Assembly (NCBI GenBank): GCA_946811695.1
Contig: OX328123.1
Coordinates: 28,971,037-29,035,036 of the forward strand
Direction of reading: 5' to 3'
DNA: 64,000 nucleotides
Source: Gonocerus acuteangulatus
Taxonomy: Eukaryota > Arthropoda > Insecta > Hemiptera > Coreidae
The position numbers and the translations under genes are program-made. Numbering within the stretch: the first letter of the stretch is position 1; each line of letters opens with the position of its first letter. A model generated the notes under the pieces. The model searched no databases and was not told where the DNA came from. It saw only the letters and a program-made list of their open reading frames with translations. Shown one piece after another: positions 47,328-58,206 of this stretch.

Positions 47328-48047
47328 TTAGCTGAATACCCGTGCTAAGTCACGGCAGATAAGTAGTTAATTTATTGCGTTAAATAATATACCATCAAAA
47401 TTATCGCTACTACATAATTTCGTGAAGTTTATTATAGCACGGTTCCCATCATACTATATGTTATTCATCACCTGATAAGTAATCAAAGTCCAGTGTCAAG
47501 AAAGAGATTACGTAGAGGTAACCCGTTATCTATAGGTTAGCAGTAACAGCGTTTAACCAGTACAGGTTAAAATTCGTTGTCAATAATAAATGTACGTTAA
47601 AATTTAAAAATTTATGTTTCCAAGATGTCTTTTGGAAACACCCATTATATTTGCGAGCATTACCAAGAAGTGTTCTTACCGGGGATGCTGATGGGTGAGG
47701 AGGCTGTGCAAGGGTTAGGGATATTATTACCTCGGATGGACCATCATCAGGTATAGCGTAAACTCTATGAGGGAAGAAATCACAGTTTATTTCTAGTAAT
47801 TCAAGGTCAGCCATCATATTTGAAATGAACCGAAAATAAAAATGATATTATGAAATAGATACAGCTTTTCTGTTATCGTCCTATGCTGCCTAGGACATAA
47901 AAATTAGAATATCAACGAATCCTTTCTTAGCGAGTTTTTACGTTGTAAAGGGAGTGCCCATGCGAAAATTCAAAATTTTCTGTATTTTGGGCTGGGAAAT
48001 GATACGTCAGTGAGTGAGTGAGTGGTGTTTGACAAATATATAGTAGA
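47328..48047 (-). mobile_element. Non-autonomous Helitron, 720 bp
   Basis: The minus strand starts TCTACTATATATTTGTCAAA at 48047 and ends with hairpin CCGTG/CACGG, then TATTCAGCTAA at 47328. The host bases are A before and T after, as expected for Helitron insertion (A^T; TC...CTRR, no duplication). It contains the exon-like piece at 47731-47817. Confidence 0.75.
47731..47817 (-). pseudogene. Exon-like coding fragment inside a Helitron
   Basis: ATG at 47815-47817, then MADLELLEINCDFFPHRVYA and IPDDGPSE, followed at once by a possible 5' splice site (GTAATA). It could be a captured first exon or simply part of the element. No family recognised. Confidence 0.25.
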
Positions 48048-48339
48048 TGTCACATATTAAAACTTTCTAGGTCAGCGTGAGTTATGAATATTATATGTCA
48101 AAATAAAACGAGCAAATTCCTTCATTGCTGGCTAGTAAATCAAATAAATAAAGTATAAAAAAAAAAATACTTTGTTTAGAGCAAAAGATCAGGCTCATTA
48201 CCAGGGTCTCAAAACCGGTTCATATCAATCACATTTATTTGGGCCAAAAAATTTCTAAAGTAAACTGTTTTGCGTTAATACGCTTGCTGATGAAGTTTCT
48301 TTATTTCCAAGAGGAGGCTGCACATTTGAACGACACAAC

Positions 48340-48715
48340 TTTTAAGATGATAGCTTTATCCGCTTTTGATAAAACTGGGGAAAAATAGATTTTTGGTGTG
48401 CAAAAGTGGAAGTATTTTTAACAAACAATTATTTTGTTAATAGTTACTGAAATATCATATTAAATGGGAGGAGCCCATTCGAAAGCTTAATAAATTTCTC
48501 GCGGCAAATATTTACAAGTAAATTTCGATTTTTTTCTTTTTTTTTGTGACAAAATCTGGCCATTTTTAATGACGTTAGAGTGCAAACACAAATATACGAA
48601 TCTGTAACTTATGGATTAAGGAACGCCAAGAGCCTCTGGATTTCATCATGGATTCGCTCTCATAAGCGGGGTTTCCACTTAAAATTGAGGGAGGATACAG
48701 GCTAAAAAGCATTGA
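48340..48715. mobile_element. Strongly diverged HX-related segments
   Basis: 48345-48395 resembles the HX interior (gatagcttta.ccg.ttt.gat) and 48655-48715 the hairpin end (cataagcggggtttcc ... ggctaaaa). Confidence 0.4.
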
Positions 48716-49521
48716 TATAGAGACAAGTGTTTTGGATGGATATTTTTGATGTTGGTTCTGCGAAAACGCTATGTTCTCAAGTTGCCACTGTAGAAAACCG
48801 ATAAGCATCGAATATCCGCAGACGTGTTGTCTTACATTGGTTCATTCTTTTAAATAGAATCCTCTTGCTCACAATGTGTACATTCAAAGCAAGCACCTAG
48901 CCAGACGGAGGACGCAACGCCCACCCATCTTGGACCCAGAAAAGGGTTTGGAATGCACTCCGTGTATGTGTGTGTGTTTTTGTGTCTTCGGCCCAATGCA
49001 TGTGGAAACCCAAGCTTGACTAATGTCTACAAGTTTCGTCAGAGGCTGCACAGGTTTCCTTCCCCCACCCCTAAAAAAAACCAGTTCTACCAACCTAACC
49101 CTTACGTAAGGGCCCTTCTATTTGGTTTATGAAGAAATCAAATTCAAACCTTGAACAGGGCCGACTAATGACCGGTTAGACAGTGTCAGCACTTTAGACA
49201 TTAAGTAAATATGTGTGCCGTCTTTATTTAGGGATCTAAATCTTCTATTCTATCTATTGAGTGACTCCATATTTTTTTGTTTATGAAAATGACTGAGATG
49301 TTTGTTGAATTTTTAATGGATGATTATGCTAAAATAGCTCTTGAACATTCATAAACAGAATTCGCTTCCAACGCTTAAGTGTGAATATACATAACCATAT
49401 ATTAATTTTTGTGAAAGATGACCCGATATATATTTTCCACTTTTTCTTGTTTGTTTTTCTGGCAGGGGGTCGATAAAGCAGTACTCTTTGTTCACATTAA
49501 CTGCTTTATTTGTTATGTTTC

Positions 49522-49561
49522 GCCCGACATGTTTCGTGCCTTTTCGCACCTCTTCAGGGGC
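49522..49561 (-). ncRNA. Hammerhead-like ribozyme motif H3, left arm
   Basis: Same sequence as the right arm motif, on the minus strand. Confidence 0.7.
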
Positions 49562-49743
49562 TTTCCTATGTAACAATATTTTTTGTAAATCCTAAAAACT
49601 TTAAATTTAAATTGTTTACACTAATATACATATCCTGCCCCTAAATAATTTGTTGAAAAGTAAATTATTTAGGGACAGGATATGTATATTAGTGTAAACA
49701 ATTTAAAGTTTAGGATTTACAAAAAATATTGTTACATAGGAAA

Positions 49744-49783
49744 GCCCCTGAAGAGGTGCGAAAAGGCACGAAACATGTCGGGC
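49744..49783 (+). ncRNA. Hammerhead-like ribozyme motif H3, right arm
   Basis: GCCC (stem I 5'), CTGAAGA, extra G, stem II GTGC-GAAAAG-GCAC, GAA, ACATGT (fully self-complementary stem III), C (NUH = GUC), GGGC (stem I 3', perfect). All core positions match a type I hammerhead except the extra G after CTGAAGA. Confidence 0.72.
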
Positions 49784-50019
49784 GAAACATAACAAATAAA
49801 GCAGTTAACGTGAACAAAGAGTGTACTGCTTTATCGACCCCCTGCCAGAAAAACAAACAAGAAAAAGTGGATAACCATATATATATATACGGGATAGGAT
49901 GTAGAACACAAGGTATGTGTGTCGTTAATTTGGTAAATATGAGCCCTGAATCAGCAAATTCCAAACATCCATTGCCCAAAACCGGAGTGCAAAATATGTT
50001 TCTCCAGCTGTAGGGAATC

Positions 50020-51880
50020 GACAATGTCATGATCAAAATATCAGATTCTCCAAAACCACGCCTAACGAGCGGTTTTCCATAATTATCTTATATATGATGC
50101 TGCATAGAATAAAGCTCTTAATATTTTGCCTTCAATTGAACGAAACATTTAACGCAACATGTCTCCCGGCTTAGATGGCTCAATTGAAATTGACGCTCTA
50201 TTGACATTTTTTGCGCCATTTTTTAGGATTTAATTTTCATTTATTTATTGGTAATTTTCCTCTCAACTTAAGTACTCAACTATAAATAAAATATAATAAT
50301 AAAATATATAATAAAATAATGAAAAATGCCGATGTCTGCGCTGATGTCTGCGCTGTGGTATTACGAGCCCCCAATTGGGTTTTCGATTTTTTTCTAATTG
50401 TCTATGAAGATTTTTTAGAATATTCGTTCATAGCGTTAACTACAATTTATTGTGAACATACTTATAACATAAAATTAATATGAAAATAAAATAAATTCGA
50501 AGAATGTCAATTTGTTAATAAGTAGTTTCGTGCTGGTAATATGGGCCCCTAAGAAAGAGAAATAAAATGACTTATATATGACATTTTCATTTTATTACAA
50601 ATTCTTGAAAATCCATTACAAAGTAGAAAATAATTTATAAAGTCTATTACAAAACCACTCCCGTACTTGGAAAGCGTCATTAAGGAACCATTTAATTGCT
50701 TTATGATTTTTCCGACTATTTGCAAAAATCACAAACGTAAACATCCTTGGTCACATCCAGCGCAGTCACACCATCTCCTGGGTGCTCAGTTCAATCTCTT
50801 TCACACGGTTGGTAAGCCACTCTGTGGACATCACAGAGCACTTAAGTTCGGGGGCTCATATTGCAACCCTCGCCAGGTTAGATTTGAACATCGAAAACGA
50901 ATCTTTGTAACTTGAAAAATTACATTTTATCTACACAGAAATAATCTTTGAATTGTCCTTTACACTATTCAATAAGGAACTAGATGGATTTTGAATGGAC
51001 ATATACTGTAAATATAAGCAAATTACTTTCCTCTCAAAATTTTATCGACCAAGAAAGCAAATAAAACTTTTTTACGCACAAAATATCAGCTAAAACTGAG
51101 CAAGAAAACTCCAGTGGTGAGAGCCTTTAATGAACTATCATTCCAAATTATCACCGCCAAAATGAGCGCACTGTATGAATAGATATTGAGGGGGCTCATA
51201 ATACAGGCAGGGCTCATATTACCACCTTTACCTCTACTACTATACTACTACTTCTTAACTAAACTTTAAAGTAAGTTTATTTAGCAGCGAGGAGGTATAG
51301 GTGAATTTGATTTGTTTCTTTCACCCTTTAATATAGAAGTGTGGAACATCGTTTTGACATTTTTTTTTTCATGTCCTTGTAACGTCATTAGGTGAAACAA
51401 CACTATTAATAAAAATAGCTTCTAACACTTCATCCAAAAATGCTCCTCGGTCTAAGCAGGCTCATCCTATCATGTTCATAGGACTAATCCACTAAGATAT
51501 TTTAGGTTATCTTTAAACCGCTGTTTCTGATATTTCTTGATCAGCAGATCACTACATGCTACTTGGCTTTGATTGGGAAAGTATCTTACCTTATTTCTGT
51601 GTCTTTCGGTACAAAGGGTCCCCCAAGTATCGTAGAAAAGTCCATTTTTTCAGGACTTTCGAAATTTCGGCGGACCATTTTTTTTCTAACGAAATTCAAT
51701 GACACATCGCATAGCCAGAACCCATTTCAATTATTAATTTTTTTTTTATTGGCCAATAAGAAAAAAAATTACACGTCTTAGTTTGGAGAAATGTTCAACG
51801 TTTGAAAAGAATTTTAAGATGATTCTTATTTCCGGTGCTTGCCAGAAACCAAAATTGTCGTATTTGTTTATACACTGAGA
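50020..51880. other. Unassigned sequence with a recurring GGGGCTCATATTAC motif
   Basis: No coding region recognised. The motif occurs five times in both orientations between 50357 and 51224. Confidence 0.4.
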
Positions 51881-51891
51881 AAAAAAACAGC

Positions 51892-52515
51892 CTGCCGACA
51901 GCCTGAAAACTGTGACTCAGTGCCAGTATTTTGAAATAGGACATTTTAGTCTAAAATAGGATTCCACATATTTCAGCCTAAAATAGGATTTCACTAGTTA
52001 GAGTGCCCGCACTTTATAATAGGGTGCTGGAATGCTAGCAGCCCAAATAAAGTCTCATTATTATTACTCTGAATTTACCTTTGTTCTTTTTTATCCACAT
52101 AATAAAGTCATCTGTCTGTAGGCTGCTAGCATCCTATATGGATGGGGTCAAATGTAACCCATCCATATAGGATACTAGCAGCCTATAGGGGTAGGATACA
52201 GGAAGCAAACATCAGGATGCTCGCAGCCTATATGGGTAGGCTGCTAGAAGCCAGTATCAGAGTGCCAGCAATCTAAAGTCTAGGGGTACGCACTTGAAAG
52301 TAGAGTGCTGGGCACTCTATTGTTGGATGCTAGCTTTGGGTGTGAGAACTCTACTATAGGATGCAGAATTAGCATTCCAGCACTCTATTATAAAATGCGG
52401 GCACTCTAACTAGTGGAATCCTATTTTAGGCTAAAATATGTGGAATCCTATTTTAGACTAAAATGTCCTATTTCAAAATACTGGCACTGAGTCACAGTTT
52501 TCAGGCTACCGGCAG
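51892..52515. mobile_element. Foldback element with ~150-bp inverted ends and inner palindrome
   Basis: Left arm 51892-52047 (CTGCCGACAGCCTGAAAACT...) is mirrored by 52367-52515. Subrepeats such as CTAAAATAGGATTCCACA occur in each arm. The centre has another hairpin: 52119-52147 pairs with 52158-52186 around TCAAATGTAA. No coding sequence. Confidence 0.85.
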
Positions 52516-53162
52516 CAAAAATATTACATCCTTGAAATTTTTTTAATTCCGTGCACTAAATCGAAATAAGTTTGTACGTGTGTAATATCGTAACCCGTAA
52601 TGTTACGATATTTTTTCCATGTTAATTTTGTCCAAAGTATTACTAGTCTTCCAATGAGCGAATTATGTTTGTTATGAAGTTAATATTTCTCTTTACACAA
52701 CGTACTTCATGAAAACGGACTATTCTTATTATCCCTAGTGCGCGAACAAACATGTGTATAAAAAAAATATATTTGCATTTAGTTCTTGCTTAAGAGTCAC
52801 GGAATTTCGTCTCTTCAATCGCTACATCAGAGCTGATTTAACTTTCGGGTTTCCTCTTTATTGACGCATCCAAGAGTTTAAGAAGTACGGTTGAATTTAA
52901 TCGGGGCTATAAACTTAGAAATTAATATGGTCACAGTAGAGAGAGAGTTGGCAAGTTCACGTGTAGGTGAAGAATTGTGAAAAATTAAGGGACTAATGAA
53001 GAATTGGCCAGCCGGATGCCGAGCCAGTGCAGGTTTCGTTTAACTATATCCACTTGACTAAATATACCAACCAGAAACTATCAATTCAAATATCAAGTCT
53101 CTCCTCTCTATGACTGTATGGTATGGTATCTCCAACAAGCTGCCAATTGGAGAGCATATTAC

Positions 53163-53640
53163 AAGCAGGAAGTTGCATTGAATTGGCCACACTTTGAAGA
53201 AGCCAAAAAGTTCTTGGTCGGGAATCCAACAGGTAGCAGCGACCGTGGTCGGCTGACATGGGCGTATATAGAAAATAATTTCGGGAGGGGCTGGGAAAAT
53301 TTCGGGGGTGGCTGAGACCATTTCCGGGATATGGAATACTAAAACTTTAGAGCTTGGAATATATTTAGGCAACTAAAACGCTCTTACACGTAAAATTCAA
53401 CATTTTAGAATAGAACTAAGTGATCTTATTTAATTTATTTTTAAGGGTTTTACGACAAGTTTTTACCATCAAATCAAAATTTCGGGGGGGGGGGGGTAGC
53501 TGCAGCCCCCTCAGCCCCCCCCCCTTATATACGCCCATGTCGGCTGAAGAAGATCTGGAGGAGAAGCATGGGAGATGTCCTTGAACACAGAAAGACATCA
53601 ACTAAGGCAGCTGTACTTCGGCCTTCTGCTCCTGTTATGA
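53163..53640 (+). pseudogene. LINE reverse-transcriptase C-terminal relic split by a hAT MITE
   Basis: IGHTLKKPKSS, then after a frameshift NPTGSSDRGR, then beyond the MITE KKIWRRSMGDVLEH. This matches the C-terminal (IGHTLR..., NP.G.R.RGRPK.TWRR) signature of RTE/CR1-like LINEs. Frameshifted and non-functional. Confidence 0.65.
53257..53539 (-). mobile_element. hAT-type MITE with perfect 8-bp target duplication
   Basis: CATGGGCGTATATAG at the left, the same inverted at the right end; flanked by TCGGCTGA at 53249-53256 and 53540-53547. It is inserted into the LINE relic. Confidence 0.92.
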
Positions 53641-53649
53641 CAGCTATTA

Positions 53650-55050
53650 TATGTTTATTCTCTATCTGTAGGTTTTAAATTCTAAAATTATATCTATAAT
53701 GTTTTGTGGATTGTTCCTTACTACCAATTCATTTATTTATAGTTTATAATGAATTGTTTGCTGCATTACTAATTGTTTTACCAATACATTTTACTAACAC
53801 AATCTAGACGTCTCGTAGAACTATTTATTATTATAAAACCGCAAAATCGGTTGATTAAACATGTTAATATTCAAATAATCTCTAGCAAAGCTATTATGTT
53901 TCAACAAAAAATAGTATTTCTGAAAGTCAATCTAATTTTATGATAATCACAAACAAGGCTTCCCACATTCGGCCCTATTGGTGATAATTTATTTTAGCTT
54001 GGCTAACTAATAGTTTCCAGTAAAGTAAAGTATTTTTCTTATATCAGAAATAACTATATTTGATAAACAACTAAGTGCCTTCCTTATCATTCTGAAATAG
54101 ATAATAAAAATCATTTGAATTAAACTATCCAGTTGAAAAAACAGGCTATGTATCCATGGACACATATGATCAGAGATGAGAGTGCGCGTGTTCTGGAAGG
54201 AGGAGGCCAATTCTACCAACTTTTCTAATCTCCGAAGTAGTTATGTTTCTTTGTTATTCAACATTAATATGAGGCTTACTTTAATCATTAAATATCAATT
54301 TCATAAAAATTAAAAAAAATATTTATTTCTGATAAGACCACAAAAAGAAAAATATTAGTTTTATTCATCAGTTGTTTTTCCTGAACATTTCTAATTCAAT
54401 ATAAACATGAGATATAATCTCAATTCTGTGTATACCCTTGGGAAGGTTATTAAATTGAAAACTTTTGTGAGATTCAGCAACTTGCAGAATATGTTTTGAA
54501 ACTTAAGTGATTCTCTAAAATTGGTCTCTAGCTCTACATTTTTTTAAATATCAACTTTTTCAACAGTTATTGCGGTTAAAAAAAATTGAACATAGAAAGT
54601 GCTATAGCCTTAAGTCAAATTTAACGCGGATTTCAAAAAAAGTTATGTAACGTTGAAAAATCATGCGTAAAAACAGAGTAAATTGAGGTTTTTCTCAAAA
54701 ACATTTTTTTTTTTTTTCTTTAAACAAATAACCTCTAGAAGAGGATATGTCTGGGGAAAAAACAGAAAGATACATGAGTTTGGTAGCATTTCACTACATT
54801 TTTTGTCTAGTTTCACCTGATTGATCATTGACACCTACTTCCGATACACCCTGTATATATTGGCTATGTTTGGACTGGAGGAAGTATGACGACAACCCCC
54901 ATCTAATGATTTACCTCTAAAAGGAAATAATTTTAATCATGAAAATGTTTATAGATAATAAATTGTTCATTAACGCAATGTTTAAAAATCAATTCCCACC
55001 AAATTATTAATTTAATTTCCTGCCAGTACCAATTTCCTGTCACGGGTCCG
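53650..55050. other. Unassigned AT-rich sequence
   Basis: No domain or repeat recognised apart from an inverted ACACCCTGTATATAT terminus at 54841-54855. Confidence 0.35.
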
Positions 55051-55058
55051 GTGACGTA

Positions 55059-55560
55059 ATATATATATATATATATATATACATACAGTGTGTCCCGAAT
55101 TTAAATGGCAAAACTGCAGGTGCGTGTAGGGGACCGAAAAACTAAGACAAAAAGTCCTTTAGAGATTTGCTCGTTTTTGCTTCGTTTTGGAGAAAATCAC
55201 AAAACAAGAAACGAAACAAGTTTTCATTTTTGTACTTACTTATTTAAATTTTCAATGGAAAAACTGTCATTGCGAATTATTTCAAGAAACCAGTCTTAGT
55301 TTTTCGGTCCCCTATATGTTCCCGAAGTTTTCCCATTTATATTTATATATATATATACAGGGTGTCCCCAAAATAAACGGCCAAACTTTGGGAATCGATG
55401 AAGGATGGGAATAGTAAGTTGGAATGTTCTTTGGCATATTTCTCGTTTTTGCTTCGTTTTCGAGAAAAAACTAAAACATAAGGGTGTAAAGAAAATCTTT
55501 CCTACTGCCTATATTTAAATCATTAAAAGTCAATGCTTTATCTTTAACCTCCTCAACTCA
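55059..55560. repeat. ACAGGGTGTCCC-type repeat fragments
   Basis: (TA)n at 55059-55081 precedes CAGTGTGTCCCGAATTTAAA (55087). A second terminus, TACAGGGTGTCCCCAAAATA, starts at about 55357. Both are followed by similar sequence including tttgcttcgttttNgagaaaa. Confidence 0.5.
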
Positions 55561-56330
55561 CCCACCTCCCCTAAAACAAAACAAAAAATCTTCTTGGTCA
55601 AAAAAATTAAAAGACGGCATGTAAAGCTGCTAGTTCAAAATAATTTAAAATACCTAGCTACTGTTCTTGGGAGGAAAGTGATGAAACACAAAGCAAAAAC
55701 TACTTCTAATTCTTAATAAAATTAGTTTCAATTGTTAAAACAGTTTAACATTTAACACTAGAAGCATACATAAGTAAGACTTACCAAAGGACGTTATGAA
55801 GTGATCAGGAGAAGTGTAGTCCTAGGTAGAGTTACTAGCGTCCTACGCGTGGTACTAGCGAAGAGTGAGAGGACCAGGAGACCAGGGGATGGCTAGACTC
55901 CTCGTAGAGGGGGTAGTGTAAGTATGCCACCATGGGACCAATAAAATCCAGGGACTCTCACCTGGGGGGTTCTTCAGGGGTAGGGTCTGTTGTTGCAATG
56001 TTTCTATGGGAGGAAATCGGGGTTTGTTGCGAAGATCATACTCGACGAGGAACTGCTTCATCTTAACCTACTTGTGTGATATGCATCCTAAGGGGAAGTC
56101 ATTATAAGAAATAAGGAGTTGGCCATGAGAGCTTCTATCTTCCCAAAGAAATGGAACAGCATTACCTCTATCCTGGGCAGAGAAGTGCCGACACAAGCAC
56201 TTATGCTAAAGCACGGTGCTTGGTTCAGTAGTTGCAATAACCTCTCTATAAAAACATTATCGTTGAAATCACTCAGGGCTGCTAACATTTCATCATTGCA
56301 CATTCTATCAGGCTGTACCGTATGAAATGT
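55560..56330. other. Unassigned region with a short transposon-like end
   Basis: 56308-56333 (CAGGCTGTACCGTATGAAAT) matches the sequence bordering the helix-turn-helix relic in HX. Minus-strand ORFs at 55855-56061 and 56088-56303 have no recognised domain. Confidence 0.35.
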
Positions 56331-56490
56331 CAGTATTGTTTACTTTGCGAATTAATCCTTTCCCTTTTAGCACTTTCCTCCGAAGGAAAGTAGCTATTGA
56401 GGTTGGACTCATGACGGAATTTTTGAAAAATTTCTTCAAATCTTTATCGATCCTACCTAGTAGACACCGAAAATGCCCCCCGTTAAAATT

Positions 56491-56498
56491 TATATATA

Positions 56499-56546
<48 letters not shown>
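56491..56546. repeat. (TA)n microsatellite at the head of a tandem repeat
   Basis: About 55 bp of TA leading into tgtgtgtgtctgttaacacg, the start of the ~145-bp repeat family. Confidence 0.9.
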
Positions 56547-56553
<7 letters not shown>

Positions 56554-56559
56554 CTGTTA

Positions 56560-57150
56560 ACACGATAGCGGCCAGAGTTTTTGTTTTTTCGTCACGAAAC
56601 TTGGTATATAGCATTCAATTAGCAAACGATTGAACGAGTTCGTTACCACCAAAATCGGTCCACCGGAAGGGGGGGTTTACCCCGAACCCAAAACACTAAT
56701 TTGACCATTTCAGCCGTAATATTTGTTATATTTCAACGAAACTTGGTATTCGTAGTGGTAATATAGAGAGAAAAGTGAGATATAAAAATTAACTAAATCG
56801 GTTCATAAGGAGGGGGGGTTTACTCCGGACCGAAAATACCAATTCGCCACTGCCAGCCGTGATTTTTGGTATATTTCGACGAAACTCGGTATTCGTAGTG
56901 GTAATCCACAGGTGAATATGTGTTGTAAAAATAAACTAAATCGGTTCATTAGAAGGGGGGGTTTACTCCAGACCCAAATTCCTAATATACTCATACCGGT
57001 CGTAATTTCTGCTGTATTGTAACGAAACGCGGTATACGTCGTGGGTAACTCATGAGAAAGAAGTGTTGCAAAAATGAACTGAATCGGTCAATCGTAAAGC
57101 GGGGGTTTAATTTGTAATATATTTCAATAGAAAAGCCCGCCAAACGTAGG
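56560..57150 (-). repeat. Tandem ~145-154-bp repeat units
   Basis: Three to four diverged units. The core aactaaatcggttcat-a-g-aggggggttta recurs at about 56784, 56936 and (as gaactgaatcggtc) 57078. It is preceded each time by acgaaacttggtattcgtag or similar. Related units occur at 4124-4672 and 42830-42994. Confidence 0.7.
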
Positions 57151-57852
57151 TTCACAAAGCCGCCGCAAGGAGCGCTTTCTACCACTAGAGTGACTGTATC
57201 CTGTTCCTGCGTTAGATCAAAATACGATAATAAGAGGTTTTTTGTATTTATTACGTAGTGTAGTAGGTACCATGTGTAAACATAACTCTGGAAGCAAATT
57301 AATAATTGATCAGTTACTCATTACAAATTTAAAAGAGAACTATTCATGTTTTTATTTAATTTATGTAGGATATTTTAAGCAAATTGTTCTGGAAAGCAGT
57401 CTACACTACCCAAATTCTGAGGAAAGTGCTTAGTTATGCAGCTCCTGCGTGACGGACTTTTTTATCTGATATAATTGATTATGGGTAATTACTCCCTTAT
57501 TATTTATCCTGAATTATTTTCATTGATCTTTGACTTTTTTCTTAAGTACAAAATGTTGATAGACCATAGCAAAAAAAACTTCACCTGAAGCATCACAAGT
57601 CTTTTAGAGCTTAAAGTTTACCTCAAGTATAATGTACTGAGGGCAATTTAGTTTGCCGAAATTGGCCGATTCCAACGATTTTTATTTTCAGATCCATCAC
57701 ATAATACAATTTATTTTTTCTTCCAAATTTGAAAAAATTTGGATAAATCAAAGAAAACGGTATCAATCCTTGGGCAAATACTGATTCAATTTGATCTGCT
57801 GGATGCTCCTAAAGAAATATTGAACAGTATTAGAAAGACTACCAGTTTAGTC

Positions 57853-57908
57853 GGCGCTAATGGGCAAGATTTGTCGATGCGCCGTAAAAAAAAAAGAAAA
57901 AAAAAAAG
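57853..57908 (+). mobile_element. 5'-truncated SINE family A copy with 18-bp target duplication
   Basis: Flanked by AAGACTACCAGTTTAGTC (57835-57852 and 57909-57926). The 56-bp insert is just the family-A 3' end: GGCGCTAATG...GATGCGCCGT plus an A-rich tail. Confidence 0.9.
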
Positions 57909-58206
57909 AAGACTACCAGTTTAGTCCTATATTATATGTCAAAAATGTGGGAACGTGTTCACTGCGGAGAAAACACTTCTATATAAATACCGGTTGGAAC
58001 AAGATATCGCACTTAGAAGAAATTGTTATTAATTATTATCAAGAAAAAATAAATTCACGCCCTGATGGCCCTTCCGGCTACCTAACAAAGAATTTACTTA
58101 GGCAGACCTAAAAAAGAATTTACAGCGTTGTGTGAGAGATCGACAAAGCGCCCGGTTCTTCTGACATCTGCCCGAGAGCTTGCTTTATGGAGAAAAAATA
58201 TAAAAA

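Larger units (their letters stand above)
49438..49869. mobile_element. Long inverted-repeat element with two hammerhead-like motifs, type H3
   Basis: Arms of about 210 bp (49438-49651 and 49661-49869) are near-perfect inverted copies separated by only about 9 bp. Each carries a complete hammerhead-like core. Such a near-perfect palindrome suggests a recent origin. Confidence 0.78.

Noticed and set aside
47530..47817. A 95-codon host gene on the minus strand
   Set aside because: Only the first ~29 codons look protein-like and the region lies within Helitron ends; kept as a low-confidence exon-like fragment only.
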